Source: Bacillota bacterium
GTDB lineage: Bacteria; Bacillota; UBA4882; UBA8346
Direction: 5' to 3'
Length of the DNA: 64,000 bases
Assembly: GCA_029553165.1 (NCBI GenBank)
Contig: JAKPCT010000291.1
Coordinates: forward strand, 1 to 64,000
Each line of letters opens with the position of its first letter. Position 1 is the first letter of the stretch. The notes below the pieces were generated by a model. That model had not been told where the DNA came from. It did no database searches and saw only the letters and a program-made list of their open reading frames with translations. The translations under genes were made by a program, and so were the position numbers. Positions 43,290-50,058 of this stretch are shown piece by piece.

Positions 43290-44129
43290 ATGCCTTCTTT
43301 GCAAAGAATACGAAAGAAAAGTAAAAAAAATGTTCCCATCCAGCGTTGGATTGGGTTTTTTTTCAAATTAATCTTAAGTCCGCTGGTAATTAGCTGTGAT
43401 TTATTAAGACGTAAAGGCGTAGTAGATAACACATGGGTCTTTTCCTACATGCTTTTTTTAACCCTGGCTATGGTTGTGACATCCATTTGTTATGTTGCCG
43501 TGGAAAGCCCGATTGATAAAAGTTTAAATATGTTGGCAATGGCATCAGAGAGTAAAGAGATCCTGCCCGGAGATGTCCATCCGGTAATTGCTGCGATTAA
43601 TAAATATGCGCTAAAAGAAAAGATTGATCCGGCGCTAATCTTTGCCATAATCAAGGTCAAAAGTAATTTTATTCCGGATCGGGTTTCAGTTACGGGTGAA
43701 ATGGGCTTAATGCAGTTAAAGCTGGCAGTATGGAAAAAATACAGTGGTTCAGTTTGTCTTGGGCGACACAATAGAAATGAGATCTGTTCCGAGAATTGCA
43801 TCTTCAATCCGGCTGAGAATATTCGGATTGGTGTTAAATATTTCCGTAATTTACTTGACAAATATGGTGGCCGCGTTGATCTGGCGTTAGCGGCATATGA
43901 TGCAGGTATTGATAATGCTGATCTGGATCCGGAAACTGCCGGAACTGGAGACTTTCTTGATCAAGTGACCTCATATTGGTCTAATTTAAGGAAACAATCA
44001 ATTATGGCCCAATTAAAGACGGCGATGAACTTAAAACAATATTTGCGCTGGATGTTTGGGGCCTGTTTTCTACTGTGGTCACTTCTTTTTTACTGGATTA
44101 ATCGCAAAATCTTTAACTCTTTAAATTAA
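43290..44129 (+). CDS. SLT-type lytic transglycosylase homologue lacking the catalytic Glu
   Basis: A 279-residue membrane protein. A basic cytoplasmic start is followed by a TM helix (about 52-71), an SLT domain (about 96-235) and a second TM helix near the C-terminus (about 250-268). The fold is clear: AINKYALKEKIDPALIFAII, VTGEMGLMQLK, NIRIGVKYFRNLLDKYGG and DLALAAYDAG. The catalytic Glu normally found in ESxF is replaced by Lys124 in KVKSNF (codon AAA at 43659-43661). It is therefore probably a glycan-binding or scaffold protein rather than an enzyme, unless the base is an error. Placed between yabP and yabQ. Confidence 0.88.
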   Translation: MPSLQRIRKKSKKNVPIQRWIGFFFKLILSPLVISCDLLRRKGVVDNTWVFSYMLFLTLAMVVTSICYVAVESPIDKSLNMLAMASESKEILPGDVHPVIAAINKYALKEKIDPALIFAIIKVKSNFIPDRVSVTGEMGLMQLKLAVWKKYSGSVCLGRHNRNEICSENCIFNPAENIRIGVKYFRNLLDKYGGRVDLALAAYDAGIDNADLDPETAGTGDFLDQVTSYWSNLRKQSIMAQLKTAMNLKQYLRWMFGACFLLWSLLFYWINRKIFNSLN

Positions 44130-44209
44130 CCGATCTTGCTCCCTTAACTTCTAAAATTGCGGGTACAATCATAATTTGATCTAGAGAAGAAGGTTGGGGA
44201 GGAGCATTG

Positions 44210-44641
44210 GTGGATAATATCAATTTACAATTGGGATCAGGCTTGTTACTTCTCCTGATTGGGATAATCTTAGGGGGATATATTGATTTCTATAGAGTAT
44301 TCCGTGGTAAGCTTCGATTAAATAAGTTTCTTGATGCTGTCGGGGATTTGCTGTTTTGGGTATTAGCAGCCGTTATTTTTATACCGCTGATGTATTGGGT
44401 TAACTGGCTGGAGCTGCGGTTTTATGTCGGAATAGCGCTTTTGGTTGGGTTAAGCTTTTATTATCTGTGTTTTAGTAAGTTTTTGATTCGGCTGTTTTTG
44501 AGTTTTTGGAGATTAATAACCTGGTTGCCACGCCAACTGACTGACCGGCTAAAAAGAATCCAGTTGTTTCTGAGTAAAATCAATTATCGTTTGCAATTCA
44601 GGACTAAAACAGGTAAAATCGCAGAAAAAAGAGGGGGCTGA
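44210..44641 (+). CDS. yabQ: Spore cortex biosynthesis protein YabQ
   Basis: A 143-residue membrane protein with about four helices in the first 100 residues and a basic C-terminal tail. GGYIDFYRVFRGKLRLNKF, AVGDLLFWVLAAVIF and the aromatic YYLCFSKFLIRLFLSFW fit YabQ. In Bacillus it sits in the forespore outer membrane and is required for cortex synthesis. GTG at 44210 has GGAGG seven bases upstream; a TTG at 44207 is the alternative. In Bacillus divIC follows; here it does not, and a convergent CAP gene follows instead. Confidence 0.9.
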   Translation: MDNINLQLGSGLLLLLIGIILGGYIDFYRVFRGKLRLNKFLDAVGDLLFWVLAAVIFIPLMYWVNWLELRFYVGIALLVGLSFYYLCFSKFLIRLFLSFWRLITWLPRQLTDRLKRIQLFLSKINYRLQFRTKTGKIAEKRGG

Positions 44642-44651
44642 CTAAGCCCCC
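44633..44651. terminator. Bidirectional terminator between yabQ and the CAP gene
   Basis: GGGGGCT (44633-44639) pairs with AGCCCCC (44645-44651). The hairpin includes the yabQ stop codon and serves both converging genes. The T tract is short on the plus side. Confidence 0.75.
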
Positions 44652-44657
44652 ATTTAC

Positions 44658-45323
44658 TTATCTGCCAATAAACAGTTGTGTATAAATGTTACCATAAATA
44701 CTGCCGGAAGCAATACCAATACCGATTTCAGTAAAACTGGGGTTGAGGATGTTGGCTCGGTGTCCCGAGCTGTTCATCAGATTTTGATGAGCGCTTTCAG
44801 TGGTGGCGGCGCCAGCCAGATTTTCTCCGGCGGTTCGATATGTTATACCGGCATTTTTGATCATGTCAAAAGGTGAACCGTAAGTAGGAGAATTATGACT
44901 GAAGTAATTTTTAGCTACCATATCCTGACTTTTCTTTCGGGCCAAATTGACTAATTGACTGTTAACTGTTAATGGTTTAATTCCTTGACTGATTCGTGCT
45001 TGATTAACTAAATTAACCATTTTTGATTCTTCGGCACTGATTCCGGTTGAGGGTTGAGGCGTTGGGGTCGGGTTTGTTGGATTTGTTGGATTTGTTGTTG
45101 GTGTTGATGGTTTGGTTGTTGTTGGGACTGAAGGCTTAACGGTTGTTGTGGTTGGTTGATATACATAATAGTATCGATTACCGGTGCTGTAGACTATTAG
45201 TGTTGTATTGTTGCTGGTTTTTGTTGAGTAATAATTGGTTGCCCCCCAAGCAGGGACCATAGTAAGGATCAATAAACTGATAACCATTGATAATGATGTT
45301 AAAATTTTGGTGTTTCTGTTCAA
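44658..45323 (-). CDS. Secreted CAP (SCP/PR1)-domain protein
   Basis: A 221-residue secreted protein. A signal peptide (about 1-27, ending PAWGATN) is followed by a short Tyr-rich part and a Pro/Thr-rich linker of about 35 residues. The CAP domain (about 100-221) has MVNLVNQARISQGI, SQDMVAKNYFSHNSPTYG, GENLAGAAT and SSGHRANILNP. Bacterial CAP proteins such as YkwD are common in spore formers and envelope-linked, but their action is not settled. TTG start with AAGGAG eight bases before. Its upstream leader holds two strong hairpins. Confidence 0.9.
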   Translation of the reverse strand: MNRNTKILTSLSMVISLLILTMVPAWGATNYYSTKTSNNTTLIVYSTGNRYYYVYQPTTTTVKPSVPTTTKPSTPTTNPTNPTNPTPTPQPSTGISAEESKMVNLVNQARISQGIKPLTVNSQLVNLARKKSQDMVAKNYFSHNSPTYGSPFDMIKNAGITYRTAGENLAGAATTESAHQNLMNSSGHRANILNPSFTEIGIGIASGSIYGNIYTQLFIGR

Positions 45324-45352
45324 TTCATCTGCTCCTTTCGTTTTAAAAAGTG

Positions 45353-45431
45353 GGGACTGTGAATTTGTAGCAGTTATATCTCACAGTCCCGGGAAGACCG
45401 TAAACAGTTTTGATTATAGTACGTATCTTCC
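45353..45431 (-). promoter_or_regulatory. Structured 5' leader of the CAP gene
   Basis: Two adjacent hairpins lie 30 to 110 bases before the CAP start. Read on the minus strand, the upstream one pairs GGAAGA with TCTTCC plus an inner CGTA/TACG. The downstream one pairs GGGACTGTGA perfectly with TCACAGTCCC over an 18-base loop. They are separated by one base, so they could stack. The whole 376-base gap to the HD-GYP gene shows no coding frame. I could not match it to a known riboswitch class. Confidence 0.5.
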
Positions 45432-45699
45432 ATATGATGCCTGGGATTCCACACCCTCAACTTTTTGGATATTCATGTTTTCGCTGGTAAATCTTTAAAA
45501 CCCTTTAGGAAATTTAAGGGCATAATTTGTTACAGGACCTGGAATGTATGAAACTCAATATTAATATTAAATTTTGTTATAAAATAGCCGATAATACTTT
45601 TATTATGGCATTTAATAACATATAATTAAATTAACTTAAAATAAAAAAATACCAATTGTAGTTAATATAAGCAAATTTAAATAATAATGTTGAGGTAAA

Positions 45700-46614
45700 A
45701 TGTCATATCAAAAACATCCCTTTATCGAAATTACAGTCATTGGGGCGGTAATTTTGATCTGTTTTTTATCAGGTGCTTATTGTGGTTGGAGGGTTTTAGT
45801 CAAAACGCAGATCGAGCTAGAAATGTTGTATATTCATATCGTATTGTTTTTGGTTACAATAGTTTTTTTGGTTGCCTTTTACCAGAAAAGCCTGGCAAGT
45901 TTACAGAATATTATTGAAGAGAAGTATGCACTGCAAAAGTTTCATTTGGATAAGCTTAATAAAATTTCTGAAGGAACTTTGCGGGCGCTATCGACAGCGC
46001 TTAATTATCGAGATCATGGTACCTGGGGTCATTCGGCAAGGGTAGTTGGTTATGCGGTCGCTATCGGTAATCGGATTGGTCTGGACGATGAGCAGTTGTT
46101 ATTGCTAACTTGGGGTGGATTTCTGCATGATATTGGAAAGATCGGTGTGGTAGACAGTATCTTGTTAAAAGAGACTCCGTTAAGCAGCGATGAGTGGGAA
46201 GAGATTAGGAAACATCCCCAGTTAGGGTATGATATTGTCAGTAAAATTGATTTCTTAAAAGAGGCTTCGGACATTGTATTGCATCACCACGAAAGATATG
46301 ATGGTTCGGGTTATCCGGAAGGTTTAAAAGGAGAGGGGATTTCATTATTAGCGCGAATTTTTGCCGTTGCTGATGCATTAGACGCCATGACCAGCGACCG
46401 TCCGTACCGGCCGGCGATGGACCTCCAAAAAGCGTTAGAAGAGATCACCAGATTGGCAGGGAAACAATTCTGTCCAAGGATTGTGAGTATTTTAAAGCAA
46501 ATCGGACTGAAAGAGCTTCTGAAGATCAAAGAGAATATTAATGATATTAACTATATCCTTAAATTAAGGAATGATTTGGAGCAAAAGAAAGCGGACAAGT
46601 TAATGATCGGTTAA
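45700..46614 (+). CDS. HD-GYP domain protein, probable c-di-GMP phosphodiesterase
   Basis: A 304-residue membrane protein with two N-terminal TM helices (about 9-29 and 44-64), a short coiled linker and an HD-GYP domain (about 95-270). The HD pair is in FLHDIGKIG, with upstream His in HSARVVGY and downstream HHHERYDGSGYP, which is the GYP motif. The metal ligands of the family appear complete. Such proteins hydrolyse cyclic di-GMP. No sensor domain beyond the short outer loop is seen. The gene is transcribed alone and is followed by a strong terminator. Confidence 0.92.
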   Translation: MSYQKHPFIEITVIGAVILICFLSGAYCGWRVLVKTQIELEMLYIHIVLFLVTIVFLVAFYQKSLASLQNIIEEKYALQKFHLDKLNKISEGTLRALSTALNYRDHGTWGHSARVVGYAVAIGNRIGLDDEQLLLLTWGGFLHDIGKIGVVDSILLKETPLSSDEWEEIRKHPQLGYDIVSKIDFLKEASDIVLHHHERYDGSGYPEGLKGEGISLLARIFAVADALDAMTSDRPYRPAMDLQKALEEITRLAGKQFCPRIVSILKQIGLKELLKIKENINDINYILKLRNDLEQKKADKLMIG

Positions 46615-46622
46615 ACAAACAG

Positions 46623-46664
46623 ATAGACCTCGTTATCATACCTGATGGCGAGGTCTATTTTTAC
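46623..46664. terminator. Terminator after the HD-GYP gene
   Basis: ATAGACCTCG (46623-46632) pairs perfectly with CGAGGTCTAT (46649-46658), with an inner ATCA/TGAT pair, followed by five T. Confidence 0.9.
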
Positions 46665-46768
46665 TTTCTAACTTCTTTATGAGTTGTTTCTTTTTTGAAG
46701 CTTATCACCTTCTTGTGTCTCAATCATAAACTAAAAGTAAACTTTAGTGATTGATTGGGAGAATAACG

Positions 46769-47182
46769 ATGGATCAGAAAATGATTGAGCAATTGGTTGA
46801 TAAATATCTGGGTGTCCCTTACCGTCATTTGGGAAGGGATTTAAATGGGGTAGACTGTTTGGGCCTGGCTTACTTGTTTTATAAAGATTGTGGTATCGAT
46901 ATTCCTGATAATGATGGGAGTCTATATGAGGCGGATTGGTTTGTTAAAGATCCGGAACGGTATGTGCGGGGGATTCGCCGCCTGGGTACCGAAGTACCGA
47001 TAAATCAAATACAACCCTTGGATTTTGTCTATTTCAGAATGGGCAGAGGGGTTATCACCCATGGAGGGGTCATGGTAACATCAAATGCGTTTATCCATGT
47101 CTTAGAACGGACCCGGGTCCATATTTCGCCGTTGGACTTCAAGTGGCGACGTCGTCTGGCAGGAGCCCGCAGAATAGTATAA
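46769..47182 (+). CDS. NlpC/P60-family cysteine peptidase without export signal
   Basis: A 137-residue single-domain protein. The catalytic Cys is in GVDCLGLAYLFY and the catalytic His in ITHGGVMV, with GVPYRHLGRD before the Cys, as in the NlpC/P60 family that cuts peptidoglycan stem peptides. No signal peptide, TM segment or wall-binding repeat is seen, which is unusual for a wall hydrolase but typical of phage-type members. The ATG at 46769 follows GGGAGA by six bases. No phage genes are near. It may act on wall peptides inside the cell. Confidence 0.82.
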   Translation: MDQKMIEQLVDKYLGVPYRHLGRDLNGVDCLGLAYLFYKDCGIDIPDNDGSLYEADWFVKDPERYVRGIRRLGTEVPINQIQPLDFVYFRMGRGVITHGGVMVTSNAFIHVLERTRVHISPLDFKWRRRLAGARRIV

Positions 47183-47310
47183 TATTCCCGGATCCCATAT
47201 AAATTATGCCAAAAGATTAACTCCAAGACGAAAACAAAATCATATGTTATAACAGATAAGTGTTTAGAAGCATGATTCTAAACATAAAAATGAAGTAGGG
47301 AGGTATTGAT

Positions 47311-47400
47311 ATGGGTAGAGGGATTTTTGGAGAAAACAATTGTATTTGTATCGCATTATTGATTTTATTACTCTGTAACTTCTGTGGCGGACTCTTCTAA
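47311..47400 (+). CDS. Small Cys-rich hydrophobic peptide (29 residues)
   Basis: A short frame with AGGGAGG eight bases before the ATG and a strong terminator 20 bases after the stop. The product starts MGRGIFGENNC and continues as a hydrophobic helix with four Cys, ending CNFCGGLF. This layout recalls the small hydrophobic spore-associated peptides (YjcZ-like) common in spore formers. The likeness is by eye only, so the role is a guess. Confidence 0.6.
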   Translation: MGRGIFGENNCICIALLILLLCNFCGGLF

Positions 47401-47420
47401 AAAATAACTAAGCATAAAAT

Positions 47421-47448
47421 AAAACGGGCAACTAGTTGCCCGTTTTTT
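47421..47448. terminator. Bidirectional terminator for the small peptide gene and the tRNA pair
   Basis: AAAACGGGCAACT and its exact complement form a 26-base palindrome (47421-47446), with T runs on both sides. It ends the plus-strand peptide gene and the minus-strand tRNA transcript. Confidence 0.9.
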
Positions 47449-47457
47449 GATCAAAAT

Positions 47458-47532
47458 TGGAGCTGGCGATGGGAATTGAACCCGCAACCTGCGGTTTACG
47501 ATACCGCTGCTCTGCCATTGAGCTACGCCAGC
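47458..47532 (-). tRNA. tRNA-Thr (anticodon CGT)
   Basis: Read on the minus strand the acceptor GCTGGCG pairs with CGCCAGC, and the CCA end is encoded. The D arm is GCTCAATGGCAGAGC. The anticodon stem GCGGT/ACCGC holds the loop ATCGTAA, giving CGT, which reads the Thr codon ACG. The T arm is GCGGGTTCAATTCCCAT-like. It lies about 70 bases downstream of tRNA-Gly on the same strand. Confidence 0.95.
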
Positions 47533-47600
47533 AAAATTTGTTTAATACATCAAAATGAAAACTTCCGTTAAAATGGGAAGTCAATTTAAATTTGATAGTA

Positions 47601-47675
47601 TGGAGCGGGCGACGGGATTCGAACCCGCGATCCTCGGCTTGGGAAGCCGATGCTCTACCACTGAGCCACACCCGC
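47601..47675 (-). tRNA. tRNA-Gly (anticodon CCC)
   Basis: Read on the minus strand the acceptor GCGGGTG pairs with CGCCCGC (one wobble pair) with encoded CCA. The anticodon stem TCGGC/GCCGA holds TTCCCAA, giving CCC, which reads GGG. The T arm is GCGGGTTCGAATCCCGT. It is the first gene of a tRNA-Gly/tRNA-Thr pair. Confidence 0.95.
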
Positions 47676-47877
47676 GTTGTAGATAATATTATAACTGAAT
47701 CAGCATCAAAAAGCAAGATTGATAGAGAGGTAATTATGTAAAAAAACAACAAATTTTTAACCCAAATATGATTGAGATTGCCAATTTTTTATGATAACTT
47801 ATATATGGGATAAATTAACTGTAAAGGGGTGGAAAAGACCTAGTTTAATCATTATTTATGTATTGAAAGGAGCTAAT

Positions 47878-48796
47878 ATGATGAAAAAGATAATGCTATT
47901 ATTCACAATTATTACGCTTTTTGTAACAACCATTTTTTCGGGTAGTATCTTTGCAGTAGATCACAATTATTTGATTAAACCAGCTGCAGTTGTCTCCAAT
48001 GACTATCAATTATTAAATAAATCTGCTTTACAATCATTGATTACCGAGATGGTTTTGGAGAAAACTTCGCAAATAAATAATAAGGTCAAAAATACTAATA
48101 ATATTAGTTTTATTCAACCATACTTAATCAATCATGACTTTGCGACATCAACATCCTGGCGAAGGCTGCTATATTGCAAATATCAATGGACCAGTCCGGG
48201 CAATCCGTTCCTATATGGGAGCAAATAGTGGTGTCTTTACGCAGAGGGATCATATCTTCTATGAAAGCCGGCAAGATATAGTTACTTATGCCAGAGTGCA
48301 TAAGATTGGCGCTATTTTAGATTTTTATGATTACAGTCCGGAAGCAACGGGAATGGTCTATCAAAATAATAATAATAAAGTCGATGTTGATTTATTAGGA
48401 TTAAAATTAGATTTAAGTTTAGTTATTGATGGAAAACCTGATAAAATATGGATTCCGGGTTCGCTGAAATGGGAGATGCTAGATGGTGCACAGGGGGGAT
48501 TAATAATTGCGCATCGTTATGAAGCGGATTTTGACACTATTATTAATACCTCATACTATTTAGATGAAGCGAATGCAGACAATCAATTTACCGGAGATCC
48601 ACATGCATATGGTTCGTCAGGAATTTATTTAATCGGGTTGATCTATGATATGGAGCAGACGCTTCCTGATGCCAAAAATTTGACAATCAGACGCCATCTT
48701 TATTATACGGAACCAGGTTTAAAGGTGGAAAATGCAAAGAGTTTCTTTGAACGCACTAATAATCCTTTAAGATTTGAGGTTCAATTATTAAAATAA
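47878..48796 (+). pseudogene. Frameshifted gene for a secreted protein of unknown function
   Basis: The first frame (47878-48228) gives a good signal peptide (MMKKIMLLFTIITLFV, ending SIFAVDH) and about 90 further residues. The second (48134-48796) overlaps it in the +1 frame and carries a well-formed domain: HPGEGCYIANINGPV, YARVHKIGAILDFYDY, DKIWIPGSLKWEML and a final NNPLRFEVQLLK. The second part has no ribosome site or signal of its own. A TAA at 48125 in its frame places the shift after 48127. A single-base insertion would explain it. I do not recognise the protein. AAGGAG precedes the ATG. Confidence 0.7.
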
Positions 48797-48901
48797 TTCT
48801 TTCGTTAAAATAAGGATTAATTAAAGGATTTTTTGAGTTCAGGTCGAAAAGAAACTCAATAATTACTATATGCTAAAAGGCATATTTTGGAGGTGTTAAA
48901 G

Positions 48902-49072
48902 ATGAGTTATAAAATCAGTGATGACTGCATTAGTTGTGGCGCTTGCCAGCCAGAATGTCCAGTTGAAGCAATCAGCGAAGGTTCTGATAAATATTTGATT
49001 GACGCTGGTAAATGTATTGATTGCGGCGCATGCGCAAATGTATGTCCTGTAAGCGCTCCGGCTCAAGAATAA
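48902..49072 (+). CDS. Two [4Fe-4S] cluster ferredoxin
   Basis: A 56-residue electron carrier. Both cluster motifs are complete: CISCGACQPECP and CIDCGACANVCP, each CxxCxxCxxxCP. This is the short clostridial ferredoxin, the general low-potential carrier of anaerobes. GGAGGTG lies about six bases before the ATG at 48902; a TTG at 48887 is unlikely. It is a single gene with its own terminator. Confidence 0.96.
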   Translation: MSYKISDDCISCGACQPECPVEAISEGSDKYLIDAGKCIDCGACANVCPVSAPAQE

Positions 49073-49110
49073 TTATTAATTAAGGAATAAAAAAGAATTA
49101 TTAATTGAAT

Positions 49111-49160
49111 TGACCCCATTAGTTAGACCTGAAATCTAATCTTTTGGGGTCATCTTATTT
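49111..49160. terminator. Terminator between the ferredoxin and RHH genes
   Basis: TGACCCC (49111-49117) pairs with GGGGTCA (49146-49152), with an inner ATTAG/CTAAT pairing, followed by a T-rich tract. It can serve the convergent RHH gene too. Confidence 0.8.
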
Positions 49161-49191
49161 TGTAGATAATTAATTGTTTTTGCAGTGGTTT

Positions 49192-49383
49192 TTAAAGAAT
49201 CGGGGGACAAACGATCTCGGGCTCCTCAATAGCTTTCTCCTCAACATACTCAATTAAGAGCCGGTTGACCACCTCCGACAGACTTTGTTGCTCATAGAAG
49301 CTAATGTGGCGGAGCTTTTCATAAACGTCCTGATCGATTCTGACATGTAAATTCTTTTTGGATATCTGTGATATGCGTTCCAT
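49192..49383 (-). CDS. Ribbon-helix-helix (Arc/MetJ-like) small protein
   Basis: A 63-residue protein. The beta strand LHVRIDQDVYEKLRHIS and helices around QSLSEVVNRLLIEYVEE fit the ribbon-helix-helix DNA-binding fold, which works as a dimer. The acidic C-terminal tail ends EPEIVCPPIL. No toxin gene is next to it, so it is not a visible antitoxin. No strong ribosome site precedes the ATG. Possible local targets are unknown. Confidence 0.7.
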   Translation of the reverse strand: MERISQISKKNLHVRIDQDVYEKLRHISFYEQQSLSEVVNRLLIEYVEEKAIEEPEIVCPPIL

Positions 49384-49446
49384 GAATCTATAGTTTCACT
49401 TGTTAACTGAAGTTATACCTAGAAAAGTGTGGTAGGAAAATTCGGT

Positions 49447-49890
49447 TTATTCTAAAAACGAATTAACTAACTGGTTCACTACTTTTCCATCAGCCCGCCC
49501 TTTTACTTTAGGCATTAATGCTGCCATTACCTTCCCCATGTCTTTTTTGGAGGTTGCTCCAACGGAATCAATTATTTCCTGGACGATCGCTTTTAATTCT
49601 TCCTCTGATAACTGTGCGGGCAAATACTCTTGTAAGATTTGCAATTCCATCTTTAGGCTTTCAACAATATCATTGCGACCAGCTTTTTCGTACTCGATGA
49701 TCGCGTCTTTACGCTGTTTTGCTTCTTTGGCTAAAACTTCAATTACTTCTGAATCATCTAATTCATGACCGCGGTCAATCTCTAAGTTGGTAATCGCCGC
49801 TTTTACTAATCTGATTACCGAGAGCTTGAGTTGGGACTTATTTTTTAGTGCCACTTTCATCTCTTCTTGCAGCTTTTCTTTTAAAGTCAT
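49447..49890 (-). CDS. yqeY: GatB/YqeY-domain protein
   Basis: A 147-residue cytoplasmic protein with the YqeY fold, related to the tRNA-binding tail of GatB. Words are LKEKLQEEMKVALKN, LSVIRLVKAAI, EYEKAGRNDIVE and GKVMAALMPKVKGRADGK. It may help in tRNA-linked amidation, though the role is not proven. The ATG at 49890 has AGGAGG six bases upstream and is preferred over a TTG at 49911. A single gene, divergent from the second PBP gene. Confidence 0.93.
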   Translation of the reverse strand: MTLKEKLQEEMKVALKNKSQLKLSVIRLVKAAITNLEIDRGHELDDSEVIEVLAKEAKQRKDAIIEYEKAGRNDIVESLKMELQILQEYLPAQLSEEELKAIVQEIIDSVGATSKKDMGKVMAALMPKVKGRADGKVVNQLVNSFLE

Positions 49891-50058
49891 CGGGAACCTC
49901 CTGGTTAACAATAATAAAGTACCAAATATGATCTAATTATAACATATTCCAATTTATCAATAAAATGTCGCTTCCTTACTAAATAGTTTTGTTTAAGCAA
50001 GCTATAGTAATAAAAGTCAGTCAATTAACCCACTCTAATATCAGGGAGGGGAACAATT

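Noticed and set aside
45353-45431. Known c-di-GMP or c-di-AMP riboswitch at the CAP leader
   Set aside because: The conserved core bases of those classes were not recognisable, so only an unassigned structured leader is reported.
47432-47752. 106-codon minus-strand frame across the tRNA pair
   Set aside because: It reads straight through tRNA-Thr and tRNA-Gly and is an artefact of their sequence.
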